This document shows positions 16,691 through 25,398 of a DNA stretch of 64,000 nucleotides, piece after piece (the stretch's first letter is position 1; each line of letters starts with the position of its first letter). The DNA lies in NCBI GenBank assembly GCA_964441775.1, contig CAYTVL010000005.1:163280-227279 (forward strand), read 5' to 3'. The translations under genes were made by a program, and so were the position numbers. Under the pieces are notes generated by a model. That model made no database searches. It saw nothing but the letters and a program-made list of their open reading frames with translations, and was not told where the DNA came from. This stretch comes from SYOC01 sp964441775. GTDB taxonomy: Bacteria > Desulfobacterota > Binatia > Bin18.

Positions 16691-17769
16691 TACTGGAGTT
16701 TCTCTCGCACCAGCTTGCCCATCTCCGTGCAACTCACAAGACGGCATTCCGGCTGAGCAATGTCGCCGGTGCGATAGCCGCTCGCCAGCACGTCATCGAC
16801 CGCCTTCTCGATCGCCGCCGCCGCGTCTTCTTGGTTGAAAGAAAGACGGAGCATGAGCGCGGTCGAAAGAATCGCTGCGAGAGGATTGGCTTTATTTTGT
16901 CCAGCAATATCCGGCGCCGTGCCGTGGATCGGTTCGTACAGTCCCCGTTTGCCGTCCCCCAATGATGCTGACGGCAGCATGCCCATTGATCCGGCCAGCA
17001 TGGACGCTTCGTCAGTGAGAATATCGCCAAACATATTTTCAGCGGCAATCACATCGAAATCCTTTGGGCGACGGATGAGGTGCATCGACATCGCGTCAAC
17101 CAAAACATCTTCATATTGTACATCGGGATATTCTTTCGCCACCTCGTGCGCCACTTCCCGCCACATGCGCGAGGTCGCCATGATGTTGGCTTTGTCAACC
17201 GAGGTGAGCTTCTTGCGTCGCTTCCGCGCCAGTTCAAATGAGGCGCGCATGAGACGCGCCACTTCGCCTTCGGTATAGAAGATCGTATCGACCGCCTCGC
17301 GCCCCGCAGCGCCAGTGCGACGCTCACTAGGTCTGCCATAGTACACACCGCCGGTCAGTTCGCGTACGACAATCAGGTCAACACCGTCTAGCACTTCCGG
17401 TTTGAGCGTCGAAGAATTGAGTAAATGACGGCTCACCTGAATGGGCCGCAAATTGGCGAAAAGCCCCAGCTCTTTGCGCAGCCCCAAGATCGCCTGTTCA
17501 GGTCGCACGGTCGATTTGGGGTCGTCCCACTTGGGGCCACCCACCGCGCCCAGCAGCACGGCGTCGCTCTGTTGCGCCACGCGCAGCGCCGAGTCCGTCA
17601 GCGCCACGCCATGCGCATCAATCGAGCATCCACCTGCCAAAGCCTCTTCACAAGTAAAACTCAGGCCAAAGCGTTTCTCGACGACGTTGAGCGCCGCGAG
17701 CGCTTCTTTCATCACTTCTGGACCAATGCCGTCTCCGGCAAACACTGCAACTTTGTGGGTCATCGTCAT
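16690..17769 (-). CDS. leuB: 3-isopropylmalate dehydrogenase
   Basis: This enzyme oxidises and decarboxylates 3-isopropylmalate in leucine synthesis, with NAD as acceptor. The 359-residue chain has GDGIGPEVM at the N-terminus, LLGAVGGPKWD, the substrate loop RELTGGVYYG, SVDKANIM, and the metal/NAD region FGDILTDEASMLAGSMGMLPSASLG followed by YEPIHGTAPDIAGQNKANP. It follows leuA after a 131-base spacer that contains a palindromic repeat. No leuC or leuD is present in this window. Confidence 0.97.
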   Translation of the reverse strand: MTMTHKVAVFAGDGIGPEVMKEALAALNVVEKRFGLSFTCEEALAGGCSIDAHGVALTDSALRVAQQSDAVLLGAVGGPKWDDPKSTVRPEQAILGLRKELGLFANLRPIQVSRHLLNSSTLKPEVLDGVDLIVVRELTGGVYYGRPSERRTGAAGREAVDTIFYTEGEVARLMRASFELARKRRKKLTSVDKANIMATSRMWREVAHEVAKEYPDVQYEDVLVDAMSMHLIRRPKDFDVIAAENMFGDILTDEASMLAGSMGMLPSASLGDGKRGLYEPIHGTAPDIAGQNKANPLAAILSTALMLRLSFNQEDAAAAIEKAVDDVLASGYRTGDIAQPECRLVSCTEMGKLVREKLQ

Positions 17770-17798
17770 TCCTTCTTTTCTTAATCGTTTTGTGTCTC

Positions 17799-17834
17799 CC
17801 CCTCACCGCGTCCCTCTCCCACAAGAGGAGAGGG
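17799..17834. repeat. Palindromic repeat, short copy
   Basis: The segment CCCCTCACC-N4-CCCTCTCC-N7-GGAGAGGG lies between leuA and leuB. The 8-bp inner stem is perfect. The same arrangement, with an extra closing arm, occurs at 38202-38268, so this looks like a truncated copy of a dispersed palindromic (REP-like) element. Confidence 0.6.
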
Positions 17835-17900
17835 AACCAGAGACCACGGGGTCCGAAAACAAACCATGCAGGGCTACCTGTACTCAGGACTCGGCACTGG

Positions 17901-19454
17901 TTAGGGCCCTTCGCGATGGAGCCCAGCTTGCTGGCCGTATTGCTCACGATGCGCGAGCTTATTCAAGGCGTTGATCAGCGCAAGCGCGCTGGCCATGATG
18001 ATGTCGGTGTGCGAGCCTTGCCCGTTCACGGACATGCCGTTCTCGCGGACCATGCAGGTCACTTCGCCCTGCGCATCGGTGCCGCCAGTAATCGACTTGA
18101 CCGCGTAACGCTCCAATTTGGGCTCGATGCCAGCGATCTTCAAAATCGCTTTATAACAAGCGTCCACCATACCATCGCCGGACGCATTCGCCATGAATTC
18201 TTGGCCATCAACTTTCAGTTTGACCGTGGCATAGGGCGTGCCCATGCTGGACGACGTGACGTTGAGATACGCCAGTTCATACTTGTCGGACATACGCGTG
18301 GCCTCTTCGGTCACGATAGCAATCAGATCTTCATCGTAGACATTTTTCTTTTTGTCGGCGAGTTCCTTGAAACGATCGAACGCCTTGTTCATGTCCGTGC
18401 CCGTGAAGTCAATACCAAGATGCTTTAAGCGGTCCACAAAAGCGTGCCGACCGGAGTGTTTGCCGAGGACCAGTTTGTTGCTGTCGATCCCCACATCTTG
18501 CGGCTGCATGATTTCGTAGGTCAATTTATACTTTAAGACGCCATCTTGATGGATGCCCGCCTCATGGGCAAACGCATTGGCCCCGACGATCGGCTTGTTT
18601 TGCGGCACGCTGAGACCGGTGATCTGCGACAGGAGCTGACTGGAAGGATAGATCTGCTCACTGCGAATGTTCGTCCGCACATGCGCAAACACATCTTCGC
18701 GCGTTCGCAGCGCCATCACGACTTCTTCCATCGATGTATTGCCGGCGCGTTCGCCGATGCCGTTGATGGTGCACTCAACCTGGCGCACGCCGTTCTCAAT
18801 GGCCGCCAGCGAATTAGCCACGGCCATGCCCAAGTCATTATGACAATGAGCACTCCACGTTACCTTGTCGCCCCCAGGAGTCTGTTCGCGCAACTTCCGA
18901 AACATGGCGCCATACTGATGCGGCAGCGCATAGCCCACCGTGTCAGGGGCGTTAATCGTCACCGCGCCGGCTTTGATCGCCTCACCGAAAATCTGTGTGA
19001 GATACGCAAAGTCGGTGCGCGACGCATCTTCGGCGGAGAATTCTATATAGTCAACGTATTTCTTGGCAAGACTTATGGCCCATACAGCGGCGTCTAACGC
19101 TTCTTGACGGCTCATCATCAGCTTGTGTTTCAGGTGGATATCCGACGTCGCAATAAAGATATGCACGCCAGGATGTTTGGCTTTTTCCACGGCTTTCACG
19201 GCGCGCGTCACATCCAGTTCCTTCGTGCGCGCGAGGCTCAAGACAATGGGGAAGGACACGGTTTCGGCGACGCGCCGAACGGACTCGAAGTCGCCATCGG
19301 ACGAAGCCGCAAACCCCGCTTCGATGATATCCACGTTGAGTTTCTCAAGCTGCCGGGCGATCAACAGCTTTTCTTCCACGTTCATGGTCGCGCCCGGTGA
19401 TTGTTCTCCGTCGCGCAACGTAGTGTCGAAAATCTTCACAACTTCCCGTTCCAT
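17901..19454 (-). CDS. leuA: 2-isopropylmalate synthase
   Basis: A 517-residue enzyme that condenses acetyl-CoA with 2-oxoisovalerate, the committed step of leucine synthesis. The catalytic domain begins with IFDTTLRDGEQSPGATM, has the metal ligands in HCHNDLGMAVANS and the loop NGIGERAGNTSMEEVVMAL. The C-terminal part (from about residue 390) is the regulatory LeuA dimer domain that binds leucine, ending with GQGSHTDIIMASALALINALNKL. The start at 19454 has an AAGGAGG site 6 bases upstream. A leucine-rich leader reading frame and two terminator hairpins lie before it, so expression is probably attenuated by leucyl-tRNA charging, besides feedback inhibition. Confidence 0.97.
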   Translation of the reverse strand: MEREVVKIFDTTLRDGEQSPGATMNVEEKLLIARQLEKLNVDIIEAGFAASSDGDFESVRRVAETVSFPIVLSLARTKELDVTRAVKAVEKAKHPGVHIFIATSDIHLKHKLMMSRQEALDAAVWAISLAKKYVDYIEFSAEDASRTDFAYLTQIFGEAIKAGAVTINAPDTVGYALPHQYGAMFRKLREQTPGGDKVTWSAHCHNDLGMAVANSLAAIENGVRQVECTINGIGERAGNTSMEEVVMALRTREDVFAHVRTNIRSEQIYPSSQLLSQITGLSVPQNKPIVGANAFAHEAGIHQDGVLKYKLTYEIMQPQDVGIDSNKLVLGKHSGRHAFVDRLKHLGIDFTGTDMNKAFDRFKELADKKKNVYDEDLIAIVTEEATRMSDKYELAYLNVTSSSMGTPYATVKLKVDGQEFMANASGDGMVDACYKAILKIAGIEPKLERYAVKSITGGTDAQGEVTCMVRENGMSVNGQGSHTDIIMASALALINALNKLAHREQYGQQAGLHREGP

Positions 19455-19480
19455 AACAAACCTCCTTGCAAATTCACAAA

Positions 19481-19516
19481 ACAAAAAAGGGTTGCGAGAT
19501 CGCCCGCAACCCTTTT
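19481..19516 (-). terminator. Second attenuator hairpin upstream of leuA
   Basis: A 12-bp perfect stem (arms 19485-19496 and 19505-19516) with an 8-base loop is followed on the minus strand by TTTTTTGTTTTG. It ends about 25 bases before the leuA start and could terminate the leader transcript. Confidence 0.75.
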
Positions 19517-19520
19517 ACAA

Positions 19521-19561
19521 AGAAAAAGGGCCACGAGCTGTTGGTCCCGCCCGTGGCCCTT
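19521..19561 (-). terminator. First attenuator hairpin upstream of leuA
   Basis: A 10-bp perfect stem (arms 19526-19535 and 19552-19561) is followed on the minus strand by TTTTTCTTTG. It begins 15 bases after the stop codon of the leucine-rich leader frame. A GGGCGGG stretch beside its first arm can pair with CCCCGCC near the end of the leader frame, which would offer an alternative, anti-terminating fold. Confidence 0.75.
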
Positions 19562-19576
19562 GGAAGTTTCGCGTTG

Positions 19577-19678
19577 TTACGCGTTCCCCTCGGACCCTCT
19601 AGGCGGGGTGGTAAGCAGCAGGCCTAGCAGCAGACCGGCGAGCCCCAATAGTAGTCCGAGAGCAACTGCGTGTGTCAT
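19577..19678 (-). CDS. Leucine-rich leader peptide upstream of leuA
   Basis: A 33-residue reading frame with 11 leucines between residues 7 and 22, in runs of three. Three of these codons are CTA. It has an AAGGG ribosome site 6 bases before the ATG. It lies between pssA and leuA on the same strand and is followed within 15 bases by two hairpins with T tracts. This is the layout of a leu-operon attenuation leader, as in the LeuL peptide of enterobacteria. It could instead be a tiny membrane protein, since the leucine-rich part is hydrophobic enough to span a membrane; position and hairpins favour the leader. Confidence 0.7.
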   Translation of the reverse strand: MTHAVALGLLLGLAGLLLGLLLTTPPRGSEGNA

Positions 19679-19687
19679 TGCTAGCCC

Positions 19688-20545
19688 TTATAACGAACTT
19701 TCTTCCTCGGTGTCAAGTGAGCGCAGCGAATGAGGGACATCGATGACGTCGCTGAGGTCAGCGTGCTCATCCATTTCGCCTCTCCGAAAGAACCGCATCA
19801 GCGCCCAGACAGGACCAGACATAGTGTACAGTGAAAAGATGCTGAACAGCATAATTTGCGGCTCAGCAATCGTCAGTTGGATCACGACAATCCCTAACAG
19901 CAGCGTCCATAATGGCTGGCGATTGTAGAAATGAATTTCTTTAAAACTGTAATAGGGAATGCCGCTGACCATGAGTCCAGCCAGTAGATAAATGAGCAAA
20001 AGCAGCGTGATGTGCTTATGTGTGGCGCCTTCTCCACCCATGAAAAAATACATGAGTATCGTCGTCGCCACGACCGCGGCGGCGGCAGGGATAGGAAGAC
20101 CGACAAAATTCATCTTGCTAATCGTACCAACCTGCACGTTGAAACGCGCCAAACGGAGCGCCCCGCAGATGACATAGAGCGAAGCGGCAAGCCAGCCCCA
20201 GGCGCCCCAGGGCTCCAGCGCCCAGCGATAGGCGAGGGCTCCCGGCGCGACGCCGAACGCGATCACATCAGACAGCGAGTCGTATTCCACGCCAAACTGA
20301 CTAGAAGTCTTCGTCAAGCGAGCAATCCGCCCATCGAGCGCGTCAAACACCTGCGCTACGAGAATAGCGACCGCTGCTAGCAAATAATCCTCTTTAATCG
20401 TCGCCACGACGGAGAAGAAACCGCAAAATAGACCACCGGACGTCACAAGGTTAGGGAGAATGTAAACACCTTTGCGCATTTGCATCGGCGTCGGCATTTT
20501 TTTCCGTCCTGGGAGGACACGAAATTTTCTACGCAATGGAGCCAT
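19688..20545 (-). CDS. pssA: CDP-diacylglycerol-serine O-phosphatidyltransferase
   Basis: A 285-residue membrane enzyme that makes phosphatidylserine from CDP-diacylglycerol and serine. The CDP-alcohol phosphatidyltransferase signature D-X2-DG-X2-AR-X8-G-X3-D-X3-D is complete in DALDGRIAR...FGVEYDSLSD (about residues 68-93). Several hydrophobic segments follow, and the C-terminus is acidic. The ATG at 20545 overlaps the end of psd by 17 bases; a TTG at 20557 is also possible. The product is the substrate of Psd, so the two genes form the phosphatidylethanolamine pathway. Confidence 0.94.
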   Translation of the reverse strand: MAPLRRKFRVLPGRKKMPTPMQMRKGVYILPNLVTSGGLFCGFFSVVATIKEDYLLAAVAILVAQVFDALDGRIARLTKTSSQFGVEYDSLSDVIAFGVAPGALAYRWALEPWGAWGWLAASLYVICGALRLARFNVQVGTISKMNFVGLPIPAAAAVVATTILMYFFMGGEGATHKHITLLLLIYLLAGLMVSGIPYYSFKEIHFYNRQPLWTLLLGIVVIQLTIAEPQIMLFSIFSLYTMSGPVWALMRFFRRGEMDEHADLSDVIDVPHSLRSLDTEEESSL

Positions 20546-21173
20546 GAAACTTACCAATGACCGTTTCTCCAGCCTTTACGCGCTGGCCAACCTGAACCCT
20601 GACTTCGATCTCTGGGGCGCAGTAAATATCCACACGGGACCCTAACATAATCATACCGTAACGATCGCCGCGCTGCACCCGTTCCCCTCCTTTGAGGGCG
20701 CATACGATGCGACGCGCTAGGATGCCGGCCACTTGTACCATCACCACTCGGCGTCCTTTGTCATCTTGGAGAGTCACGGCGTTTTGTTCGTTCACCTCAG
20801 TCGCGTCAGCCGCAAAAGCCGGGCGAAATTGACCAAGGTGATATTGTACGGCAGTCACCTGGCCGGCGATGGGCGCGCGATTCACATGCACATCGAGCGG
20901 CGACATAAAAATGCCGACGCGCGTCACCGACGCCGAGAGGAACCGATTGTCCTGAAAGTGCTTTTCGATGGTGACAACTTTCCCGTCTGCCGGAGCAACG
21001 AGGCAATCCTCTTCTTCTGGAGCGTACCGTTCCGGATCACGAAAGAAGTACGCGACAAACAGCGTGATGAGAAAGAGAAGAAAGCCGAGGGTCGGAAAGC
21101 CAAAGAGATTCAGGAGAAGGGCGACGACGGCGAGACCGAGGATGCGAGAGTGGCCTGCAGGAGCAAAGCGCAT
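20529..21173 (-). CDS. psd: Phosphatidylserine decarboxylase proenzyme
   Basis: A 214-residue Psd of the short, type II-like form that converts phosphatidylserine to phosphatidylethanolamine. Two N-terminal hydrophobic segments anchor it. The catalytic region has APADGKVV, FMSPLDVHVNRAP and ends with MLGSRVDIY. Cleavage between Gly178 and Ser179 in LGS would make the pyruvoyl group. It is followed by pssA with overlap and preceded by ilvC, a gene order known from deltaproteobacteria. Confidence 0.95.
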   Translation of the reverse strand: MRFAPAGHSRILGLAVVALLLNLFGFPTLGFLLFLITLFVAYFFRDPERYAPEEEDCLVAPADGKVVTIEKHFQDNRFLSASVTRVGIFMSPLDVHVNRAPIAGQVTAVQYHLGQFRPAFAADATEVNEQNAVTLQDDKGRRVVMVQVAGILARRIVCALKGGERVQRGDRYGMIMLGSRVDIYCAPEIEVRVQVGQRVKAGETVIGKFHGSIA

Positions 21174-21190
21174 GTGATTTCGGCAAGAAG

Positions 21191-21229
21191 CCAGGTAAGC
21201 CGTGGGCTTAACGAGAGCCCACGGCCTGG
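21191..21229 (-). other. Stem-loop between ilvC and psd
   Basis: A 10-bp perfect stem (21199-21208 with 21216-21225) closes a 7-base loop, and CCAG/CTGG outside can extend it after a bulge. No T tract follows on the minus strand, so it is more likely an mRNA processing or stability element between two operon genes than a terminator. Confidence 0.5.
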
Positions 21230-21241
21230 GGCCCTCTTGAG

Positions 21242-22264
21242 TTAGTTTTTAGCCCGGTCAACGAGTTTATTTTGTTGTAACCACGGCATCATCGACCGCA
21301 GGGTGGCGCCCACTTGCTCGGCAGGGTGATGTTCACCTTCTTTACGTAGTTCGCGGAAGTGCGGTAGACCGGCACGGTATTCGTTAATCCATTCATCCGC
21401 GAATTTACCGGCTTGAATATCCGCTAGGATTTTTTTCATCGCCTCTCGACTCTCTTGACCGATGATGCGTTTGCCGCGTGTCATGTCGCCATATTCGGCG
21501 GTGTTGCTGATTGAGTAGCGCATGTTGGTAATGCCGCCTTCATAAATCAGGTCGACAATGAGTTTCATCTCGTGAATGCACTCAAAGTAGGCCATCTCCG
21601 GCGCATACCCAGCTTCGACCAAGGTCTCAAATCCCGTGCGCATCAATTCCGTGAGTCCGCCGCACAGCACGGATTGTTCGCCAAACAGATCGGTTTCGGT
21701 CTCTTCGCGGAAATTGGTCTCCAGTATCGCCGCGCGCCCACCACCAATGGCTGAAGCATAGGAGAGGGCCAACGGCTTCGTATTGGCCGACGGATCTTGC
21801 GCGACGGCGATCAAACAGGGCACTCCTTTCCCTTTCTCAAACTCGCTACGGACGAGATGGCCAGGCCCCTTTGGCGCCACCATGAACACGTTGACATCGG
21901 CAGGAGGAACAATCTTTTTGAAGTGGATGTTAAACCCATGTGCACAAGCGAGGTATTTCCCCGGCTTCAGGTGCATGCGGATGTCTGATTCATACATCTC
22001 GCTCGCGACTTCATCCGGCGTGAGAATCATAATGATGTCAGATTCCGTTGTCGCCTGACTGACGTCTCGGACCGGGAAACCAGCGTTCTCAGCTTTTGGC
22101 CACGAGGCGCTGCCCTTTTTCAGAGCGATCTTCACATCCACGCCGCTGTCACGCAGGTTCAAAGCGTGGGCGTGTCCTTGGCTGCCATAGCCAACGATAG
22201 CCACCTTCTTGCCGCGGACGAGTGAGAGATCCGCATCTTTGTCGTAATAGAGGTTCATACTCAT
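21242..22264 (-). CDS. ilvC: Ketol-acid reductoisomerase (class I)
   Basis: A 340-residue enzyme that isomerises and reduces acetolactate or acetohydroxybutyrate in valine, leucine and isoleucine synthesis. The nucleotide loop is VGYGSQGHAHALNLRDSG near residue 25, followed by a loop with KKGSASW that favours NADPH. The magnesium site residues lie in REETETDLFGEQSVLCGG, and ECIHEMKLIVDLIYEGG is the knotted domain signature. The ATG at 22264 overlaps the ilvN stop as ATGA, so the two are coupled. Confidence 0.97.
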   Translation of the reverse strand: MSMNLYYDKDADLSLVRGKKVAIVGYGSQGHAHALNLRDSGVDVKIALKKGSASWPKAENAGFPVRDVSQATTESDIIMILTPDEVASEMYESDIRMHLKPGKYLACAHGFNIHFKKIVPPADVNVFMVAPKGPGHLVRSEFEKGKGVPCLIAVAQDPSANTKPLALSYASAIGGGRAAILETNFREETETDLFGEQSVLCGGLTELMRTGFETLVEAGYAPEMAYFECIHEMKLIVDLIYEGGITNMRYSISNTAEYGDMTRGKRIIGQESREAMKKILADIQAGKFADEWINEYRAGLPHFRELRKEGEHHPAEQVGATLRSMMPWLQQNKLVDRAKN

Positions 22265-22812
22265 GCTGCCTTCTCCTTTTGGGGTTTCCCCTTAGTCAGC
22301 TCAACAGTTTCACCACGAGAGGACGCGGAAAGCATTTGACTCCCCCGGTGGAGGGCCACTCTTCCGGTACGGACGATTTCTTTAATACCGAGCGGTTTGA
22401 ACAGGTTGAGGATGGCGTCAATCTTGTCTTCATCACCAGTGACTTCGACAACGAAAGAACGCGGGTCGACATCAATCACCTTCGCGCGGAAGAGGTTGAC
22501 AATGTTGAGCACCTCATTGCGAGTCCGTTCATCGACCGTCACCTTGATCAGCACCATTTCCCGTTCAACGTACACGGCGTCCTGAAAGTCGATCACCTTG
22601 AGGACGGAGATGAGCTTGTTAAGCTGTTTAGTAATTTGTTCAACGATCTGATCATCACCTTCAGTGACGAGGGTAACGCGAGAAAGGGTGGGGTCTGTCG
22701 TTTCCGCGACAGAGAGGCTCTTGATGTTAAAGCCTCGTCCACTGAACAGGCCGGCGACTCGCGCGAGTACACCGAATTCATTTTCAACCAAAATGGAGAT
22801 TGTATGGCGCAT
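22261..22812 (-). CDS. ilvN: Acetolactate synthase small (regulatory) subunit
   Basis: A 183-residue regulatory subunit that binds valine and activates the catalytic IlvB subunit. The N-terminal ACT domain has HTISILVENEFGVLARVAGLFSGRGFNI, and the second ACT-like domain follows from about residue 80. The first 160 residues match the family closely; the tail is lysine-rich and variable. The gene for the large catalytic subunit, usually directly upstream, is not in this window; a DUF465 protein occupies that place. Confidence 0.95.
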   Translation of the reverse strand: MRHTISILVENEFGVLARVAGLFSGRGFNIKSLSVAETTDPTLSRVTLVTEGDDQIVEQITKQLNKLISVLKVIDFQDAVYVEREMVLIKVTVDERTRNEVLNIVNLFRAKVIDVDPRSFVVEVTGDEDKIDAILNLFKPLGIKEIVRTGRVALHRGSQMLSASSRGETVELTKGKPQKEKAA

Positions 22813-22908
22813 GAGTCCTCAAGAGCAGTGTGGGGCGGATCACAGTGAGAAAAAAAGCGCCCTTCACCGCCCCCACGAGACCCGTTGCTGTTCAGGAACG
22901 CAATTTTC

Positions 22909-23139
22909 TCAGGCTGCCGCCTGACGATACCGAGCAAGGATCTCCATCATCCGATCCCTGCCCGCCAATTTTTGTTTCTGGATACGTTTCTGTTCAAATT
23001 CTTCTTCTTCGGTGAGGTGGGATTTTTGTCTCAGCCCTTCCAGTTGCCGTTTGAGCTCCACGTGTTCTTCGTAGTACCAACGCAATTCAGGGTTGGTGTC
23101 AATCAATGAACGAATCTGGGCTTCTTCTTTTACATCCAT
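22909..23139 (-). CDS. DUF465-family small coiled-coil protein
   Basis: A 76-residue, highly charged protein of the DUF465 (YdcH-like) family. It shows the family pattern of LIDTNPELRWYYEEHVELKRQL followed by LTEEEEFEQKRIQKQKLAGRDRMMEI. It is predicted to form two long helices. The function of the family is unknown. The start at 23139 has GGGAGG 8 bases upstream. It precedes ilvN by 96 bases on the same strand. That spacer has a GTGGGGCGG / CCGCCCCCAC pair (22830-22838 and 22867-22876) that may form a loose hairpin. Confidence 0.75.
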   Translation of the reverse strand: MDVKEEAQIRSLIDTNPELRWYYEEHVELKRQLEGLRQKSHLTEEEEFEQKRIQKQKLAGRDRMMEILARYRQAAA

Positions 23140-23290
23140 AACGAGAACCTCCCTGATAGAAGAGCAGTCCACCGAATCTACCAAGCCTACCGTGCTTGTC
23201 AACGTCAGTGGTTCCTATCGAAATGAAGATCATTTTCCTCCTGTCGGATACGGGCTCAGGCTTGTGTAACCGAGCCCGGTGTAATCTACA

Positions 23291-25381
23291 CTAGCGCGCT
23301 TGGTGTTCAGCTTGTGTTTGCTTGGCTTCCTGAATGATTTTCTCCGTCAGATGATGCGGCACTTCTTCATAATGAGAAAATTCCATTTGGAAAGTGCCGC
23401 GTCCACTCGTCATAGAGCGCAGATCAGGCGCATAGGTTAAGATTTCCGACATCGGCACAGCGGCCTTAATGATCTGATTATGTCCTTTGGCGTCGACACT
23501 CAGCAGTCGACCGCGCCGACGGTTGAGATCGCCAGTGATATCACCGATATTCTCTTCGGGCACGACGACCTCGACCAGCATGACCGGTTCAAGAATGACC
23601 GGCCTGGCTTTTTCAATAGCGTTCTGTACGCCTAATGACCCGGCAATTTGAAAGGCGAGATCGGAGGAGTCTACCTCGTGATAGGAACCGTCGTATAGCG
23701 CCACACGGATGTCCACGAGAGGATAGCCCGCCAGAAATCCCTTGGTGAGCGCATTCACCACCCCTTTTTCCACGGAAGGGATGTATTGCCGAGGAATGGC
23801 GCCGCCTTTGATTTCATCAACAAACTGGAATCCTTGACCGCGCGGCAGCGGCTCGATACGAATCCACGTATCGCCGAACTGACCGCGACCACCGGTTTGC
23901 TTTTTCAGTCGGCCTTGCGCATCGGCTTTTCCGGTGATCGTCTCACGATAAGGCACTTTTGGCGCCTTTAGGTCGACCTCAACGCCATATTTCCGTTTCA
24001 ACTTCTCGACGATGACTTCGACGTGCAACTGCCCGGCGCCCGACAAAATGATGTCATTGTTCTGCGGATCACGGCTCATCTTCAAAGCCGGGTCTTCTTC
24101 CCCCAGGCGATGGAGCGAGGACATAATTTTTTCTTCGTCTCCGCGAGATTTGAGCCCCAAGGCAAAAGAGATCACCGGAGAAAACTCGGCCAAAGGAGGG
24201 AACACGATCGGCGCTTTGTCATCGCATAAGGTGTCGCCGGTATGGGTTTCTTTAAGTTTCGCCACGGCAATGATCTCGCCAGGCAGTGCTGAAGGAACGG
24301 GCTGCTGTTTTTTTCCGTCCAAGTGAAAGAGCTGCCCTAGCCGTTCTTTCGTGTCCCGGGTCGCATTCGTCACCACGGAATCACTATCGACTTTCCCAGA
24401 ACACACAACGAACAGGGATAGCTTGCCAGTGGGCGACTCCACCGTTTTGAACACGCGCGCTGAGAACGGCTCCGCTGGGTCAGGCTTGCGTTCGACGGAC
24501 TCATGGGTTTTTGGGTTCATCCCCGCCACTACTGGGCGATCCGCAGGAGAGGGTAAATAGTCGACCACAGCATCGAGCAATGGCTGAATCCCTGCACAGC
24601 GCAAACCCGACGCATACAACACGGGGAAGAGCTTGCCGGACACGACGCCTTCTCGCAATCCTTGCTTGAGTTCTTGAGCAGTAATCTCATCCCCTTCAAG
24701 ATAGCGAGCCAATAATTCGTCGTTCGTTTCGGCGACGGCTTCGACGAGTTTTTCCCGATACTCATCGGCTTCCCCTTGCACGTCGCCAGGAATCTCTTGC
24801 TCTTGCACGGCGCCGTTATCGCCCTGGAAAATCAAGGCTTTCATCGCCAGCAAGTCCACTACGCCACGAAAGTTCGCTTGGCTGCCGATCGGCACCTGAA
24901 TAGGAACCAGCTTGGCGTCGAGCGTTTTGGTCATCTCGTTCAGCGCCTGCGCCAGAGCACCTTCTTCTCGGTCGGCCCGCGAAATGCACACCAGCCGCGC
25001 CAGCCCCAGGTCATTGGCCCATCCCCAAATGCGCTCACTCTCAACTTTGAGCTGCCCGGTGGGGTTTGCCACAAAAATTCCCGCACTCATCGCTTCCATG
25101 GCGTGACGAGTATCGGCCAGGAAATTCGCGTACCCAGGAGGATCAACCATAAACAAGGAGTGACGTTTCCACGTCAGCGAGTGAAACGCGGTGGACAGCG
25201 TAATTTTACGACGCACCTCTTCGGGTTCAAAGTCGAACACCGAGCTGCCGTCTTCCACACGGCCCTGACGTGTGATCGCCCCAGCGGCGTAGAGCAGCGC
25301 TTCTCCGAGAGACGTTTTGCCCGCCCCGCCTTCGGCAAGCAGCCCAATCGTTCTGATACGGCGGATGTCTTCAACAGCCAT
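23291..25381 (-). CDS. EF-G-like translational GTPase (EF-G2 type), divergent
   Basis: A 696-residue protein with the full domain order of elongation factor G. It is a paralogue, not the housekeeping factor: the P-loop reads EGGAGKTS instead of HxDxGKT, the G3 motif reads DPPGY in place of DTPGH, so the catalytic histidine is a tyrosine (residue 84), and G4 reads SRAD instead of NKxD. Domain IV and V parts (QTGGRGQFGDTWIRIEPL, ILEPVMLVEVVVPEENIGDI, RGTFQMEFSHYEEVP) are well kept. Such EF-G-like proteins are known in many bacteria with unclear roles. The ATG at 25381 has GAAGGAGGG upstream. It follows coaX across an octamer array. Confidence 0.9.
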   Translation of the reverse strand: MAVEDIRRIRTIGLLAEGGAGKTSLGEALLYAAGAITRQGRVEDGSSVFDFEPEEVRRKITLSTAFHSLTWKRHSLFMVDPPGYANFLADTRHAMEAMSAGIFVANPTGQLKVESERIWGWANDLGLARLVCISRADREEGALAQALNEMTKTLDAKLVPIQVPIGSQANFRGVVDLLAMKALIFQGDNGAVQEQEIPGDVQGEADEYREKLVEAVAETNDELLARYLEGDEITAQELKQGLREGVVSGKLFPVLYASGLRCAGIQPLLDAVVDYLPSPADRPVVAGMNPKTHESVERKPDPAEPFSARVFKTVESPTGKLSLFVVCSGKVDSDSVVTNATRDTKERLGQLFHLDGKKQQPVPSALPGEIIAVAKLKETHTGDTLCDDKAPIVFPPLAEFSPVISFALGLKSRGDEEKIMSSLHRLGEEDPALKMSRDPQNNDIILSGAGQLHVEVIVEKLKRKYGVEVDLKAPKVPYRETITGKADAQGRLKKQTGGRGQFGDTWIRIEPLPRGQGFQFVDEIKGGAIPRQYIPSVEKGVVNALTKGFLAGYPLVDIRVALYDGSYHEVDSSDLAFQIAGSLGVQNAIEKARPVILEPVMLVEVVVPEENIGDITGDLNRRRGRLLSVDAKGHNQIIKAAVPMSEILTYAPDLRSMTSGRGTFQMEFSHYEEVPHHLTEKIIQEAKQTQAEHQAR

Positions 25382-25398
25382 AGTGCCCTCCTTCACAA

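Noticed and set aside
23251..23278. CGGGCTC/GAGCCCG hairpin after the EF-G-like gene as a terminator
   Set aside because: A 7-bp stem with a 14-base loop and no T tract on either strand; too weak to call.
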